Below, piece by piece: positions 8,208-16,406 of a stretch of DNA of 50,758 nt (its first letter is position 1; each line of letters starts with the position of its first letter). Below the pieces are notes generated by a model. It saw only the letters and a list, made by a program, of their open reading frames with translations. It was not told the DNA's origin and searched no databases. The translations under genes were made by a program, and so were the position numbers. Source of the DNA: JAAFIP01 sp043778205 (GTDB taxonomy: Bacteria > Pseudomonadota > Gammaproteobacteria > Burkholderiales > Burkholderiaceae_C); assembly GCA_043778205.1 (NCBI GenBank), contig JAYWGO010000143.1:1-50758 (forward strand), written 5' to 3'.

Positions 8208-8957
8208 ATGACCGACGCGCAGCTGCTGCGTTATTCGCGGCATATTTTGCTCAACGAAATAGGTGTTGAAGGGCAAGATAAGTTGCTCAGTGCGCACGCA
8301 CTGGTCATAGGCGCTGGCGGGCTGGGCTCCCCGGTGGCCTTGTATTTAGGCAGCGCTGGGGTGGGGCATATCACTATAGTTGACAACGATGTAGTGGATG
8401 CCACCAACCTGCAGCGGCAAATTGCCCATGACCTGTCCCGTGTGGGCATGAACAAGGCGCACAGTGCGCGCCAAATCATCGCCGCCATCAACCCTGAGAT
8501 TGAAGTCACCTGCATCACCCAGCGTGCAGATGCAGCTCTGCTGGACAGCCTGGTGGCGCAGGCCGATGTGGTACTGGACTGCTGCGATAACTTTGCCACC
8601 CGCCACGCCATTAACGCAGCCTGCGTGCACCACCGCAAGCCTCTGGTCAGCGGTGCAGCCATACGTTTTGACGGCCAAATTACCGTGTACGACAGCCGCA
8701 ATGCCGCATCGCCTTGCTATGCCTGTGTGTTCCCACAAAGCAGCACGTTGGAAGAGACGCGCTGCGCCACCATGGGTGTGTTTGCGCCACTGGTGGGTAT
8801 TGTGGGCAGCATGCAAGCGGCGGAAGCTTTAAAGCTGCTTAGTGGCGCAGGCACGAGCCTGGCAGGCCGGTTGCAAATGCTGGACGGCCGCAGCATGGAG
8901 TGGAACGAGGTGCGCATGCCGCGCAACCAAACGTGCGCCGTCTGCGCGAAACGCTGA
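8208..8957 (+). CDS. moeB: HesA/MoeB/ThiF adenylyltransferase, probably MoeB
   Basis: E1-like enzyme that adenylates the C-terminal glycine of a small sulfur carrier such as MoaD. The 249-residue protein has GAGGLGS (35-41) for ATP binding, NLQRQIAH and DCCDNFATR typical of the family, zinc ligands CYAC (170-173) and CAVC near the C terminus, and C186 in the ETRCATMG loop at the usual catalytic cysteine position. It starts 22 bases after the S41 peptidase and may be co-transcribed. ThiF is an alternative; length and gene neighbourhood favour MoeB. Confidence 0.88.
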   Translation: MTDAQLLRYSRHILLNEIGVEGQDKLLSAHALVIGAGGLGSPVALYLGSAGVGHITIVDNDVVDATNLQRQIAHDLSRVGMNKAHSARQIIAAINPEIEVTCITQRADAALLDSLVAQADVVLDCCDNFATRHAINAACVHHRKPLVSGAAIRFDGQITVYDSRNAASPCYACVFPQSSTLEETRCATMGVFAPLVGIVGSMQAAEALKLLSGAGTSLAGRLQMLDGRSMEWNEVRMPRNQTCAVCAKR

Positions 8958-8958
8958 A

Positions 8959-9522
8959 TTAGCCCGGTACCAGGCTGCTGCGGCGCGAAGAAGGCGACTT
9001 TAAAAAAACCAGCGCACCATGCTCGCTGGCCACTTCGTAATGCACCGATCCGGGGTGGGCAATTTGGTAGTCGCCACATACAAACTCGGTGCCATTGATG
9101 CGCAACTGCCCTTCTAAAATCATGCACTCTTCAGCGCCGTCGCTATGGTCGTGCTCCGGCAGGCGGCCACCAGGCAACAGCTTGAGCAGCCATGACAAAG
9201 TGGTGCCATCGTCATGCAGTACTTTAACCTGCACTCTTTTGCCTAAATGCACCCACGCATCGTTTCGCAAAATGGTGACTAGGGTGTCTTCTTGCCGGGC
9301 AGGTAACTCACCATGAGACGCAATACGCTGCATTAACCGCGTTTTAATGGCCTGCGCCGAGGCAGGGCTTAGTGCGGTGTCTTGTGCCACGGCCAAGCCC
9401 TGTGCAATAGCACCCACCCAAGCGTTGCTCAGCACATCTTGCACCTGGCCAGGTGTGTGCCTGATAGCCTCTGCACCAGCCTGCGCACCTGCAGAAAGAG
9501 GCGGTTGTAATGGGCGCGTCAT
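8959..9522 (-). CDS. ChrR-like cupin protein, possible sigma-factor regulator
   Basis: A 187-residue protein with a C-terminal cupin domain: GGRLPEHDHSDGAEECMIL supplies metal-type His/Glu residues and PGSVHYEVA a later His. The first ~95 residues are mostly helical. The domain resembles the sensor half of ChrR anti-sigma factors, but the N-terminal H-x3-C-x2-C zinc motif of true ChrR proteins is absent. It lies 10 bases after the second ECF sigma gene, so a regulatory partnership is likely. Whether it binds that sigma factor cannot be told from the sequence. Confidence 0.72.
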   Translation of the reverse strand: MTRPLQPPLSAGAQAGAEAIRHTPGQVQDVLSNAWVGAIAQGLAVAQDTALSPASAQAIKTRLMQRIASHGELPARQEDTLVTILRNDAWVHLGKRVQVKVLHDDGTTLSWLLKLLPGGRLPEHDHSDGAEECMILEGQLRINGTEFVCGDYQIAHPGSVHYEVASEHGALVFLKSPSSRRSSLVPG

Positions 9523-9532
9523 CTTCGGTTCC

Positions 9533-10180
9533 TTATTCTTCTACCAGCAGAGCGCTGGTCATGCCTGCGCCGCAACTGGCCTGTAAGCTGGCACGCAGAC
9601 TCAGCAGGGCGCGGCGCAGGGTAGTTTTCACGGTGCCCAGCGGGGTATTGAGATGCTCGCTAATTTCGCTGTGCGTCAGCCCCTGAAAAAAAGCCAAGCT
9701 GAGCATTTGCCGTGCTCCAGCAGGCACCTGCGCCAGCGCAGCGTGCACAGCATGGTGCTTGTCGGCAGCCGACAGCAAGTCTAGCGGTGTGCCTTCGGCG
9801 CTGGCTTGTGCCAGTAAATCATCGGTCATATCACTGTCAAAGTGCACCAAGCGGGCGGCGTGCTGGCGCCAAGCGTCCAGCGCTTTACTGCGCGCCATGG
9901 TCAGCAACCAGGCCAGCACGCTGCCGCGCTGCGCATCAAAGCGCCCTGCCTGTGTCCAGGCACTGAAAAATACGTCTTCGGTCACTTCTTGCGCTGCCGC
10001 ATCGTCATGCACAAACCGCCGCACCATCGCATGCACGCGCACCGCTGTGTGGTCGTAGAGCAGCCCAAAAGCCTGTTCAGCACTGGCCCGCGAGCCCGCA
10101 CCCAGCGCGCTACTACCCTGTGCGTACTGGGCTACCAATTGCACACACTGCGACAGGTAAACATCGCTGGCAGGGGCCAT
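9533..10180 (-). CDS. ECF-type RNA polymerase sigma factor (second of two)
   Basis: A 215-residue sigma-70 family protein of the extracytoplasmic-function type. Region 2 contains AFGLLYDHTAVRVHAMVRR and EVTEDVFFSAW, followed by LAWLLTMARSKALDAWR. Region 4 contains LSLAFFQGLTHSEISEHL and PLGTVKTTLRRAL, a helix-turn-helix that reads the -35 box. The frame is open 69 codons further upstream, but the conserved part begins soon after the ATG at 10180; no clear ribosome site settles the start. It follows the anti-sigma gene after 133 bases and precedes the cupin gene, probably in one transcript. Confidence 0.86.
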   Translation of the reverse strand: MAPASDVYLSQCVQLVAQYAQGSSALGAGSRASAEQAFGLLYDHTAVRVHAMVRRFVHDDAAAQEVTEDVFFSAWTQAGRFDAQRGSVLAWLLTMARSKALDAWRQHAARLVHFDSDMTDDLLAQASAEGTPLDLLSAADKHHAVHAALAQVPAGARQMLSLAFFQGLTHSEISEHLNTPLGTVKTTLRRALLSLRASLQASCGAGMTSALLVEE

Positions 10181-10313
10181 CGGGCTGGCTACAAGAGGGT
10201 TAAAAATTAAACTCACCCGCAGATTGTGCACCAAGCTTGGCCCACGCTTGCAGCTACGGTTATGCCCGGCAAAGGCAGTGGTTTTAAGCATAGCAGCGGG
10301 CACCAAGCTCATG

Positions 10314-11111
10314 CTACAGCTGGACGGGCAAGACAGCGCCTTTGAACAGCACCGGCCCCGTAGGCCCTGTGCTGCTAGGCACACCACCTTTAGGCTCTAA
10401 GCTGATCGCCAGCGTAGGCACGTTGCTTAGCTGCTCTGCTGAGGCTTTCAGGTTGATAACGCTTGCGCTGCCCAACACCCCCAGCGACTGGGGCGCGCCA
10501 CTGGCGGGCAATGCCCACAGTTGAAGCGACTTGTCCGCAGCTTCTTGGTAAGCACCAGCGCGCTGCAAGATCAAGCTGTTGTTGGCCGCGTTAAAACTGA
10601 CCAGCATAGCGGTTTGCGCTTTATCGTCAGACAGCACTGCCACCACTCTGGTCTGCTGGCTGGCACTGATTTGCTGGGCCAGTACTGCAACTTGCGTATC
10701 TAAGTTGTGGTATGCCTGCCAGCCCACACCTACGGCAGCTACCGTAGCCAATGCGCCTGCTAATGCGCCCATGCGCCAGCGGTTGAGCCATTTGGCCAGC
10801 TGTGCAATCTGCGATACGTTGGTTTGCAACAGGCTTTCGCGGCTTTGGGCCATGCTGGCCAGGCGCTGCATTTGCATCTCTTGGTCAAGCGCAATTTCTA
10901 TGCGCTTCCAGACATTATGGCTGGGTGCTAGCGGCATGACCAGCTCGGTCATAGTGCCCAAGCGTTCTTGCCATAACAGCATTCTGGTGCGCACCACGGC
11001 GCTTTGCCGGGCGTAGCTTTCTAAACGGCGGCGGGCAGGCCCGCGCAGGGTGCCCAGTGCGTAGCTGGCGGCCAAGCGGTCAAGCAGTTCGGGGTGGTTG
11101 TCTAGGTGCAT
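10314..11111 (-). CDS. RskA-like anti-sigma factor
   Basis: Single-pass membrane protein that holds an ECF sigma factor inactive. The cytoplasmic N-terminal domain shows LLDRLAASYALGTLRGPARR, the typical start of this family. A membrane helix WRMGALAGALATVAAVGVGW sits near residue 130, and the periplasmic half carries the RskA domain (LQLWALPASG, then PSSTGPTGPVL). The gene overlaps or abuts the stop of the upstream sigma gene; ATG 11111 or TTG 11126 could be the start. The overlap makes the first sigma factor its natural target. Confidence 0.9.
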   Translation of the reverse strand: MHLDNHPELLDRLAASYALGTLRGPARRRLESYARQSAVVRTRMLLWQERLGTMTELVMPLAPSHNVWKRIEIALDQEMQMQRLASMAQSRESLLQTNVSQIAQLAKWLNRWRMGALAGALATVAAVGVGWQAYHNLDTQVAVLAQQISASQQTRVVAVLSDDKAQTAMLVSFNAANNSLILQRAGAYQEAADKSLQLWALPASGAPQSLGVLGSASVINLKASAEQLSNVPTLAISLEPKGGVPSSTGPTGPVLFKGAVLPVQL

Positions 11112-11118
11112 AGGGTGC

Positions 11119-11694
11119 TCAAGCAAATTGTCCCATGCAACTGCGCAACTGCTCTAGGCTGCGCCGAATCCAGGTTTTTACGGTACCTAAGGGCAGCCGC
11201 AGCTGGGTCGCCAACTCACCGTGGCTGAGGTCACGAAAATAGGCCATTGTCAGCACCTCGCGCGGTTTGGCCTCTATTTTGCGCAAGCATTCGTGCAGTG
11301 CCCAGGCTTGTTCACTGGCTATGCTAGTGTCCATCGGGCCGGGGCTGTCGCTGCCCAGTGTGTCGGCCATGTAGTCGTCCATCTCTATCCCACCCAACGC
11401 ACGCTCTGCTTTGCGTTTGCGCAAAAAGTCCAGCGCCCGGCTGCGCACCACCACGCCCAGCCACGCCATAGGTGGGCTCAAGCTGGCGCGGTAGTCGGCC
11501 GCAATGCGCCAAATATTAAGGTAGGCATCTTGCAGCACGTCTTCGGCATGCTCGGTATTGCCCACCACACGCATCGCCACGGCATACAGTTTGCTGCTGG
11601 TTGCGTCGTACAGCTGGCGCAGTGCAGCGGCATCGCGCTGGGCAACGCGGTCTATCAGTGCGATCAGGCGCACATCTAAAATTGGGTCGTTCAT
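11119..11694 (-). CDS. ECF-type sigma factor paired with the RskA-like anti-sigma
   Basis: A 191-residue sigma factor of the SigK-like group. Region 2: LRQLYDATSSKLYAVAMRV and HAEDVLQDAYLNIWR. Region 4: REVLTMAYFRDLSHGELA and LPLGTVKTWIRRSLEQL. The gene is preceded by a promoter (11738-11764) of the same form as two others in this cluster, whose -35 box overlaps the stop codon of the HupE-like gene. This implies autoregulation. Its 3' end overlaps the anti-sigma gene, the classical sigma/anti-sigma arrangement. Confidence 0.94.
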   Translation of the reverse strand: MNDPILDVRLIALIDRVAQRDAAALRQLYDATSSKLYAVAMRVVGNTEHAEDVLQDAYLNIWRIAADYRASLSPPMAWLGVVVRSRALDFLRKRKAERALGGIEMDDYMADTLGSDSPGPMDTSIASEQAWALHECLRKIEAKPREVLTMAYFRDLSHGELATQLRLPLGTVKTWIRRSLEQLRSCMGQFA

Positions 11695-11737
11695 GGGGTG
11701 AAAAAGCTCCAGAAAAGTTTGATGCTGTTATGTGCTT

Positions 11738-11764
11738 TACGGTGCCCAGCACGTTTTGGATTCA
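11738..11764 (-). promoter_or_regulatory. Predicted ECF promoter of the sigma/anti-sigma operon
   Basis: On the minus strand TGAATCC (11764-11758), 16 bases, then CGTA (11741-11738). Two other promoters in the cluster share exactly these boxes and spacing, and share AAA directly after TGAATCC. TGAATCC begins in the TGA stop of the upstream HupE-like gene. Transcription would start near 11731, about 37 bases before the sigma start codon. Confidence 0.75.
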
Positions 11765-12994
11765 CCCCAACGCTAATCTTTGGACCGCCCAGTAAATGGC
11801 CAGCGCCAGCAGCGCCCATGAACCGCCGCGCACCACCACCTGTTCATACCGCTGCCAGCGCACCAGCACCAAGTGTACGCCGCACCACAATGCTACACCT
11901 GCCAGTTGGCCTGCCTCTACGCCCAAGTTAAACCCTGCCAATGCCCACGGCAACAAGCTGCCGCTGACGTTAGCTTCGCGCATGATGCTAGAAAACCCCA
12001 GCCCATGAACCAGACCAAAGCCCAACGCCAACGCGTCGCTGCGCACCCACCGCACGGGGTACAAATTAAGCAGCGCAGACAGGCCGATGGTGACCGCAAT
12101 GGCTGGCTCTACCCAAGCAGGCGAAGCTATCCACCCCATGCTGGCTAAAAATAAAGTGATAGAGTGGCCTAGCGTAAAACCCGTGACGGTGCGCATTAAA
12201 TCCCACACGCCTGGCCTGCCAGGCTGGGCACTAAAGGCTGCTGTAGAAGCGGCATCTGGCTTAAGCGAGGGGGACTGCCGTAGCATAATGGGCAACAACA
12301 AAGCCAGCAAAAAAGCCAAGTGATCGTAACCTGTGGCCAAATGGTGCACGCCTTCAGGAAAAAATTGCGCAAAGGCTGACCAACCGCTTTGCGCTGAGGT
12401 GCTTGAAGCCGAGCCCACGGGGATTTGCAAAATAACATCGGGTTTATTTTGCGGTGACGCAAGCGCTGCCACACTGGTGCCAAGCAAGGTGCCGCCGATA
12501 ATTAACCGGTGGGTCGCGTCAATATGCTGCATAAGCTGGTAACGCACGCCCAACTCTGCTTGGCTGCACGTGATAAAACTGGCCAGGCGCACATACACGC
12601 CATCGCTGCGCTGCTCTAGCGACTCAAACGCCCATGCCAAGCTTAAGCTTTCGCTAGCACAGCGCATCTGCAAGCCCTGCGCAACCCAGCTTTGGATGGC
12701 CGGCATATTTTGCCGAATTTCCCCCCACTCTAGCTGGCGATTGTTGTCAACATCCAGCGTGTCAATGGCTGCGTCCAGGTCGCGCAAAGCCAGTGACAGC
12801 TTCAAGCCAATGCGCGGTGCAGCATTGCTGGAAGGGGCTATTTGGCTGTCGTCTGCCCCTAGCTGCAAATAGGCATCGCTGGCTTTGTGTGCGAGCGCGG
12901 GTGCGCACAAACCTAGCACTACACAGCTTATTTTTGCTGCTGTTATCAGCGCCGCAAAAAACCGTTTGAACACTAGAAATTTGACAGGCTTCAT
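11762..12994 (-). CDS. HupE/UreJ-like integral membrane protein
   Basis: A 410-residue exported membrane protein. A signal peptide ends at about APALAHKASDAYLQL, the usual mature start for this family. A periplasmic domain of ~180 residues follows, with LDVDNNRQLEWGEI resembling an EF-hand-type loop. At least six membrane helices follow, containing GYDHLAFLLALLLP, FTLGHSITLFLA and GLVHGLGFSSIM, the His-bearing segments of HupE/UreJ proteins, which suggest metal handling. It overlaps the TPR gene by ATGA, so the two are translationally coupled. The substrate is unknown; nickel or cobalt transport is known for relatives, but no hydrogenase or urease genes are present here. Confidence 0.85.
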   Translation of the reverse strand: MKPVKFLVFKRFFAALITAAKISCVVLGLCAPALAHKASDAYLQLGADDSQIAPSSNAAPRIGLKLSLALRDLDAAIDTLDVDNNRQLEWGEIRQNMPAIQSWVAQGLQMRCASESLSLAWAFESLEQRSDGVYVRLASFITCSQAELGVRYQLMQHIDATHRLIIGGTLLGTSVAALASPQNKPDVILQIPVGSASSTSAQSGWSAFAQFFPEGVHHLATGYDHLAFLLALLLPIMLRQSPSLKPDAASTAAFSAQPGRPGVWDLMRTVTGFTLGHSITLFLASMGWIASPAWVEPAIAVTIGLSALLNLYPVRWVRSDALALGFGLVHGLGFSSIMREANVSGSLLPWALAGFNLGVEAGQLAGVALWCGVHLVLVRWQRYEQVVVRGGSWALLALAIYWAVQRLALG

Positions 12995-14118
12995 ATTCTT
13001 TGCAAACGCATATCGCGCAACCCTATAGCCGCAATGTCGCGCTGCAGTTGGTCTATCGTGGCCCCTTGACCCGCCAGCTGCGCGCTTTTCAAGGCCAGCC
13101 ACCAGTCAAAGGGTTCTTTTTGTAGCGTCAAGTTGAACTTGGCAGATTGCAGTGCGCGTGGGCCGTCAGCGTCCAGCCACAGGTGCATCAACGCGCGTTC
13201 GCGGGCATGGGTAGCAGGGTCATCACCGCGTTGGTCTAGTGCTTCAATACGCTGGCGTACCAGGGCCGCAACTGCACTCCATGCCGTATTTTTTTGCAGC
13301 TTCATGGCATAGGCGCGGCGCAGCAGCACGGCATCACTGTCGGGCTCTTTGAGTAGCATGGCCAGGGCCTCCTTGGCCCGCTCGCTGCGCAGCAGCAAGT
13401 CTGCTGCTGCCAGCGCTGTGTAGGTGTCTGGCGCAAGCGACACACTGGTTTGGTAGGCAGCTAGCGCTGCTGCAGTCTGGCCTGCCCGTTCCTCATTCTC
13501 AGCGGCCAGCGAAAACAGCCAAGCCTGCGCACCAGCGTCCTTGGCTTGCCTTTGCAGCGCAGCAAAGCCTTGGCGGGCAGCACCATGCTGGCCTTGCAAC
13601 GAACTTGTTTCCAGTTGGCACGCTGCGCTGTACAGCGCAGCCCCAGCACGTGCCACACCAGCACATGCTGCCAGGGCGGCTGGGTAGCGGCCTGCTACAC
13701 GCTCCAACGTGGCCAAGGTTAGCCAGCCTTGGGCATGCGCGGGTGCAAAGCGCGGTTCGCGCTGCAAAGCCAGTTCCAGCACACGCTGCGCTGCAGCAAA
13801 CTCATGGCGGCTTTGCTGTACGGTGGCTTGCAATATGGCCAGTTCGACCGGGGCATCAGGCTGGTTCCACCAGCGCTGCAGCATAGCCTGTGCGCGGCCT
13901 AGGTAGCGAACGTCAGCAGTTTGGCGGGCCAAGCTAATGGCCTGGCGAGCGGCCAGTGCAGCCGCCTCTGGCGTAGAGGCCGAAGTGCGCATGCGCGGGG
14001 CCAGGGTTTCAATCACTTGTGCGTCGCTGCTGGGCTTAATGTCGCGCTCCGCTGCCTGGGCAGGAGCGGCTAGCAAATACGCAGTAAGCACAACGCAGAA
14101 AAGAGACGTGTGGTTCAT
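12991..14118 (-). CDS. Exported tetratricopeptide-repeat protein
   Basis: A 375-residue protein with a signal peptide (residues ~3-22, ending AAPAQAAE). Helical repeats follow: RQTADVRYLGRAQAMLQRWW, AAQRVLELALQREPRFAPA, AAALAAYQTSVSLAPDTYTA and others spaced ~34 residues apart, fitting TPR units. Such proteins scaffold assemblies in the periplasm. ATG 14118 is chosen because it begins the signal peptide. Its stop overlaps the HupE-like start by four bases. A tract of eight C lies upstream, and a terminator separates it from the lipoprotein gene. The partner is unknown. Confidence 0.82.
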   Translation of the reverse strand: MNHTSLFCVVLTAYLLAAPAQAAERDIKPSSDAQVIETLAPRMRTSASTPEAAALAARQAISLARQTADVRYLGRAQAMLQRWWNQPDAPVELAILQATVQQSRHEFAAAQRVLELALQREPRFAPAHAQGWLTLATLERVAGRYPAALAACAGVARAGAALYSAACQLETSSLQGQHGAARQGFAALQRQAKDAGAQAWLFSLAAENEERAGQTAAALAAYQTSVSLAPDTYTALAAADLLLRSERAKEALAMLLKEPDSDAVLLRRAYAMKLQKNTAWSAVAALVRQRIEALDQRGDDPATHARERALMHLWLDADGPRALQSAKFNLTLQKEPFDWWLALKSAQLAGQGATIDQLQRDIAAIGLRDMRLQRI

Positions 14119-14150
14119 ACGGTTCACAACAAAATGGGGGGGGTGCAAGA

Positions 14151-14183
14151 AAAGGTCGGCGCACACAGCGCACGCCGACCTTT
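14151..14183 (-). terminator. Rho-independent terminator between lipoprotein and TPR genes
   Basis: An 11 bp perfect stem (AAAGGTCGGCG, 14151-14161, with its complement at 14173-14183) with an 11-base loop. On the minus strand it is followed by TTTTCTT. It would end or attenuate the DUF4331-lipoprotein transcript before the TPR-HupE pair. Confidence 0.82.
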
Positions 14184-14203
14184 GTGGTTACCAACCGCAG
14201 CGT

Positions 14204-14485
14204 TTACACGCTGGAGTCTGGTTCTTCAGTATCGGTAGTTGCCAGAACCGCATCGCCCAGCACCAAGGGCTCTGCAGCATCGGCTGACGACTCAACCACC
14301 ATCTTTACAAACACAACAGCTCCTGCTGCACTGGTGGTAGACGATGTGGGTACATCGGTGCCAGCAATCAAAGGATCCGCTGGTGCTTGAGCAACCGGCA
14401 ACGAGCTGCTGCCGCCACAGGCCGTAATGCCCATTGCTACAACGCACACACACAGTATGCCGCGCATATTAAAAAATAGAGTCAT
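14204..14485 (-). CDS. Small predicted lipoprotein
   Basis: A 93-residue protein with a lipoprotein signal: a hydrophobic stretch (GILCVCVVAMGITACGG) ending in the lipobox ITAC, so Cys23 would carry the lipid. The mature part is Ser/Thr/Ala-rich and acidic with no known domain. A good ribosome site (AAGGAG, 8 bases before ATG 14485) supports it as a real gene. It lies just after the DUF4331 gene and is probably co-transcribed. Function unknown. Confidence 0.72.
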   Translation of the reverse strand: MTLFFNMRGILCVCVVAMGITACGGSSSLPVAQAPADPLIAGTDVPTSSTTSAAGAVVFVKMVVESSADAAEPLVLGDAVLATTDTEEPDSSV

Positions 14486-14498
14486 GACTATTCTCCTT

Positions 14499-14526
14499 TT
14501 CTCTGGGGTTTATTCTCTGGGGTTTA
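14499..14526. repeat. Tandem 14 bp repeat at the DUF4331 stop codon
   Basis: TTCTCTGGGGTTTA occurs twice head to tail (14499-14512 and 14513-14526). The second unit contains the DUF4331 stop codon and the first lies just upstream of the lipoprotein ribosome site. Probably a local duplication. Confidence 0.8.
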
Positions 14527-16155
14527 TTGCGAGCCAGCGTTGGGGGTGTTCAGGTACGGAAAGCTGGCCAAGAAAGGCACCACCGCTTGGTCTACGCCAT
14601 CATGCACTGCGGCTGAAGTCGCGCCCAATGGTACGCTAGAAGCCTTGCAAGCTGAGGTTACACCCGCTACGCCAGGAATACCGTTCAAACCCAAGCCATT
14701 GTTGTCACCGTTGATGACGCACAGCCCGCCCAGCATAGCCACCAAGGCAATGTCCACTACGTCGTCTTTAGGACGGCGACCGTTGGGGAAGCCCGCCAAG
14801 TCTTTGGCGCTGGCCAAGTTGGCCAGGCCGCCCACGCGCAGCACTTCACCCGCCACACCCAAACGGTTTTGGTCCGCAAACTGGACTGGCGCAATAGCGG
14901 TGTTAAGCCGCAGCATTTCAGACGGGGTGACTGTAGCAGGCTTGTTCACGCCGGCAATGCCGGTTAAAAACACCGTAGCCAAATCAGTACGCGGGATGTT
15001 GGTAGGTGCCAGGCCGTTGGCATTGCCTGCCAATACTAGGCCCAACAAAGCAGGCAGGGTAGGATGGGTTACATAGTCTAAGAACTGGCCATCGCCTTTG
15101 GGCTTGGAGCTGTTGAACTTGTCTTTGTCTTTCAAGCCAATCACTACTTCATTGACCAATGGGTTACCCAAACGCGACACCTGGGTCCAGGCACCGCCCA
15201 CCTTTTCTGTGGTTTGGTAGCCCGCTGCCGGGTTACCTGACAGCAAACGCCCCTGGCGCAAGCTGGCAGTGGTCCAGCCGCCAATGACGGTGTCAGTGCC
15301 TGCGGTCAAGCAGTCTTTATGCACTTCGATAGCCATCGAGGTGACGTTGGCATCTTGGATCGAATTGCCAGCAAACGCGTTTTTCAAACTTGGGTCTGTA
15401 ATTTGCGCTGCCGTGGCATTGACCAAGTCAAAAATAGGGCCTAAATTGACAGCAAAACCTTCTTGACGCTGGCCTACAAAAACGCGCCCGGTATTTTTAC
15501 CTGCAGGACAACCTGGGATGGTCACATTGTGAATATGCTTGTCTGCATAGGTTGCGTAGGCGGTGGCGTTACCCAAGGTTTTAACGCCAATATAGTCCAC
15601 AGGTTTTTCAAACGTAGCGCTGCCGCTGGTTTTGGTGATGGGCTGTGATGTGCCCTTGCGGCGGTCGCCGCGCACCATGTTCACGCTGTAGGTCTCGCTT
15701 AAGTTCAAGTTGGCATCGCTCACATTGGCCACGCCACCGGCTTGGATAAGAGGAATCGCCACGGTCTTTTGCGCTCCAGCAGGGCCAATCGGCAAAGCCA
15801 CGTTGTTAAGCTTGTTGTTAAAGCGAAACTGGAACGTAAGGTCTTCTGCCGCGTCGCCGTTGTTGTCAATATGAATCTCGTACAGCGCGTTGGAGTCTAG
15901 TGAAAAATAGTTAGGGCCACCGTAGGGTGCTTGCAAAGGGATGTAGTTGGCGATCAAAGTTACATAGTCGCTGCGCCCACCAGTGCCTGTAGTTGACACG
16001 CCTTCGTAGCTGCGAAACATGTAAAAGTCAGTACCGTCTGCCTTGGGGCTGGTGGTAATGAACGGTGCCTCGCGATGGCTGGACGCCATGCTCAGTCCTG
16101 CAGCGCACGCAGCTGCTGCTGCCAGTACGCCAATGCCGAATTTTTTAATACGCAT
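14524..16155 (-). CDS. Exported DUF4331-family protein
   Basis: A 543-residue secreted protein. The signal peptide spans residues ~1-24 (IGVLAAAAACAAGLSMA), and the mature start SSHREAPFITTSPKADGTDFYMFRSYEG is diagnostic of DUF4331. Further typical parts are YETLIANYIP-like strands (YVTLIANYIPLQAPYGG), VFVGQRQEGFAVNLG and LGNPLVNEVVIGL. ATG 16155 has AGGAG six bases upstream. It is transcribed from a predicted ECF promoter and leads the minus-strand half of the cluster. The family's biochemical role is not established; location in the periplasm or outside the cell is inferred from the signal peptide. Confidence 0.92.
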   Translation of the reverse strand: MRIKKFGIGVLAAAAACAAGLSMASSHREAPFITTSPKADGTDFYMFRSYEGVSTTGTGGRSDYVTLIANYIPLQAPYGGPNYFSLDSNALYEIHIDNNGDAAEDLTFQFRFNNKLNNVALPIGPAGAQKTVAIPLIQAGGVANVSDANLNLSETYSVNMVRGDRRKGTSQPITKTSGSATFEKPVDYIGVKTLGNATAYATYADKHIHNVTIPGCPAGKNTGRVFVGQRQEGFAVNLGPIFDLVNATAAQITDPSLKNAFAGNSIQDANVTSMAIEVHKDCLTAGTDTVIGGWTTASLRQGRLLSGNPAAGYQTTEKVGGAWTQVSRLGNPLVNEVVIGLKDKDKFNSSKPKGDGQFLDYVTHPTLPALLGLVLAGNANGLAPTNIPRTDLATVFLTGIAGVNKPATVTPSEMLRLNTAIAPVQFADQNRLGVAGEVLRVGGLANLASAKDLAGFPNGRRPKDDVVDIALVAMLGGLCVINGDNNGLGLNGIPGVAGVTSACKASSVPLGATSAAVHDGVDQAVVPFLASFPYLNTPNAGSQ

Positions 16156-16187
16156 GATTGCTCCTAGTGAATGTGAAATAAAAGTGA

Positions 16188-16204
16188 GTTGGCATAATGC
16201 CAAC
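16188..16204. promoter_or_regulatory. 17 bp palindrome near the DUF4331 transcription start
   Basis: GTTGGCATAATGCCAAC is a perfect palindrome apart from its central base. It lies directly downstream of the predicted -10 box, so it could be an operator or a 5' leader hairpin. Confidence 0.5.
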
Positions 16205-16209
16205 AGGAA

Positions 16210-16236
16210 TACGCGAGGCTTTCGCATTTGGATTCA
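16210..16236 (-). promoter_or_regulatory. Predicted ECF promoter of the DUF4331 gene
   Basis: Minus strand: TGAATCC (16236-16230), 16-base spacer, CGTA (16213-16210). Same boxes and spacing as the promoters at 11738-11764 and 16348-16374. It lies about 55 bases before the DUF4331 ATG. Confidence 0.75.
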
Positions 16237-16347
16237 AAGAACGTCTGCGCTAGGTTTCGGGAACGCACTGTTACTTCAAAGTTGCCAAATACGCCAAGCG
16301 CGCTACCAACAGATTCATGTGACAAGAGAAAAATAAATGTGAGAATT

Positions 16348-16374
16348 TGAATCCAAAACTAAACTGCGCCCGTA
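16348..16374 (+). promoter_or_regulatory. Predicted ECF promoter of the DUF3034-globin genes
   Basis: Plus strand: TGAATCC (16348-16354), 16-base spacer, CGTA (16371-16374). With the divergent copy it forms a perfect 12 bp inverted repeat (TTTGGATTCAAA at 16227-16238 and TTTGAATCCAAA at 16346-16357). The DUF3034 ATG follows about 33 bases after CGTA. Confidence 0.75.
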
Positions 16375-16406
16375 AAGCCATTGACAACACTTTTTAGGGA
16401 TTTGTG

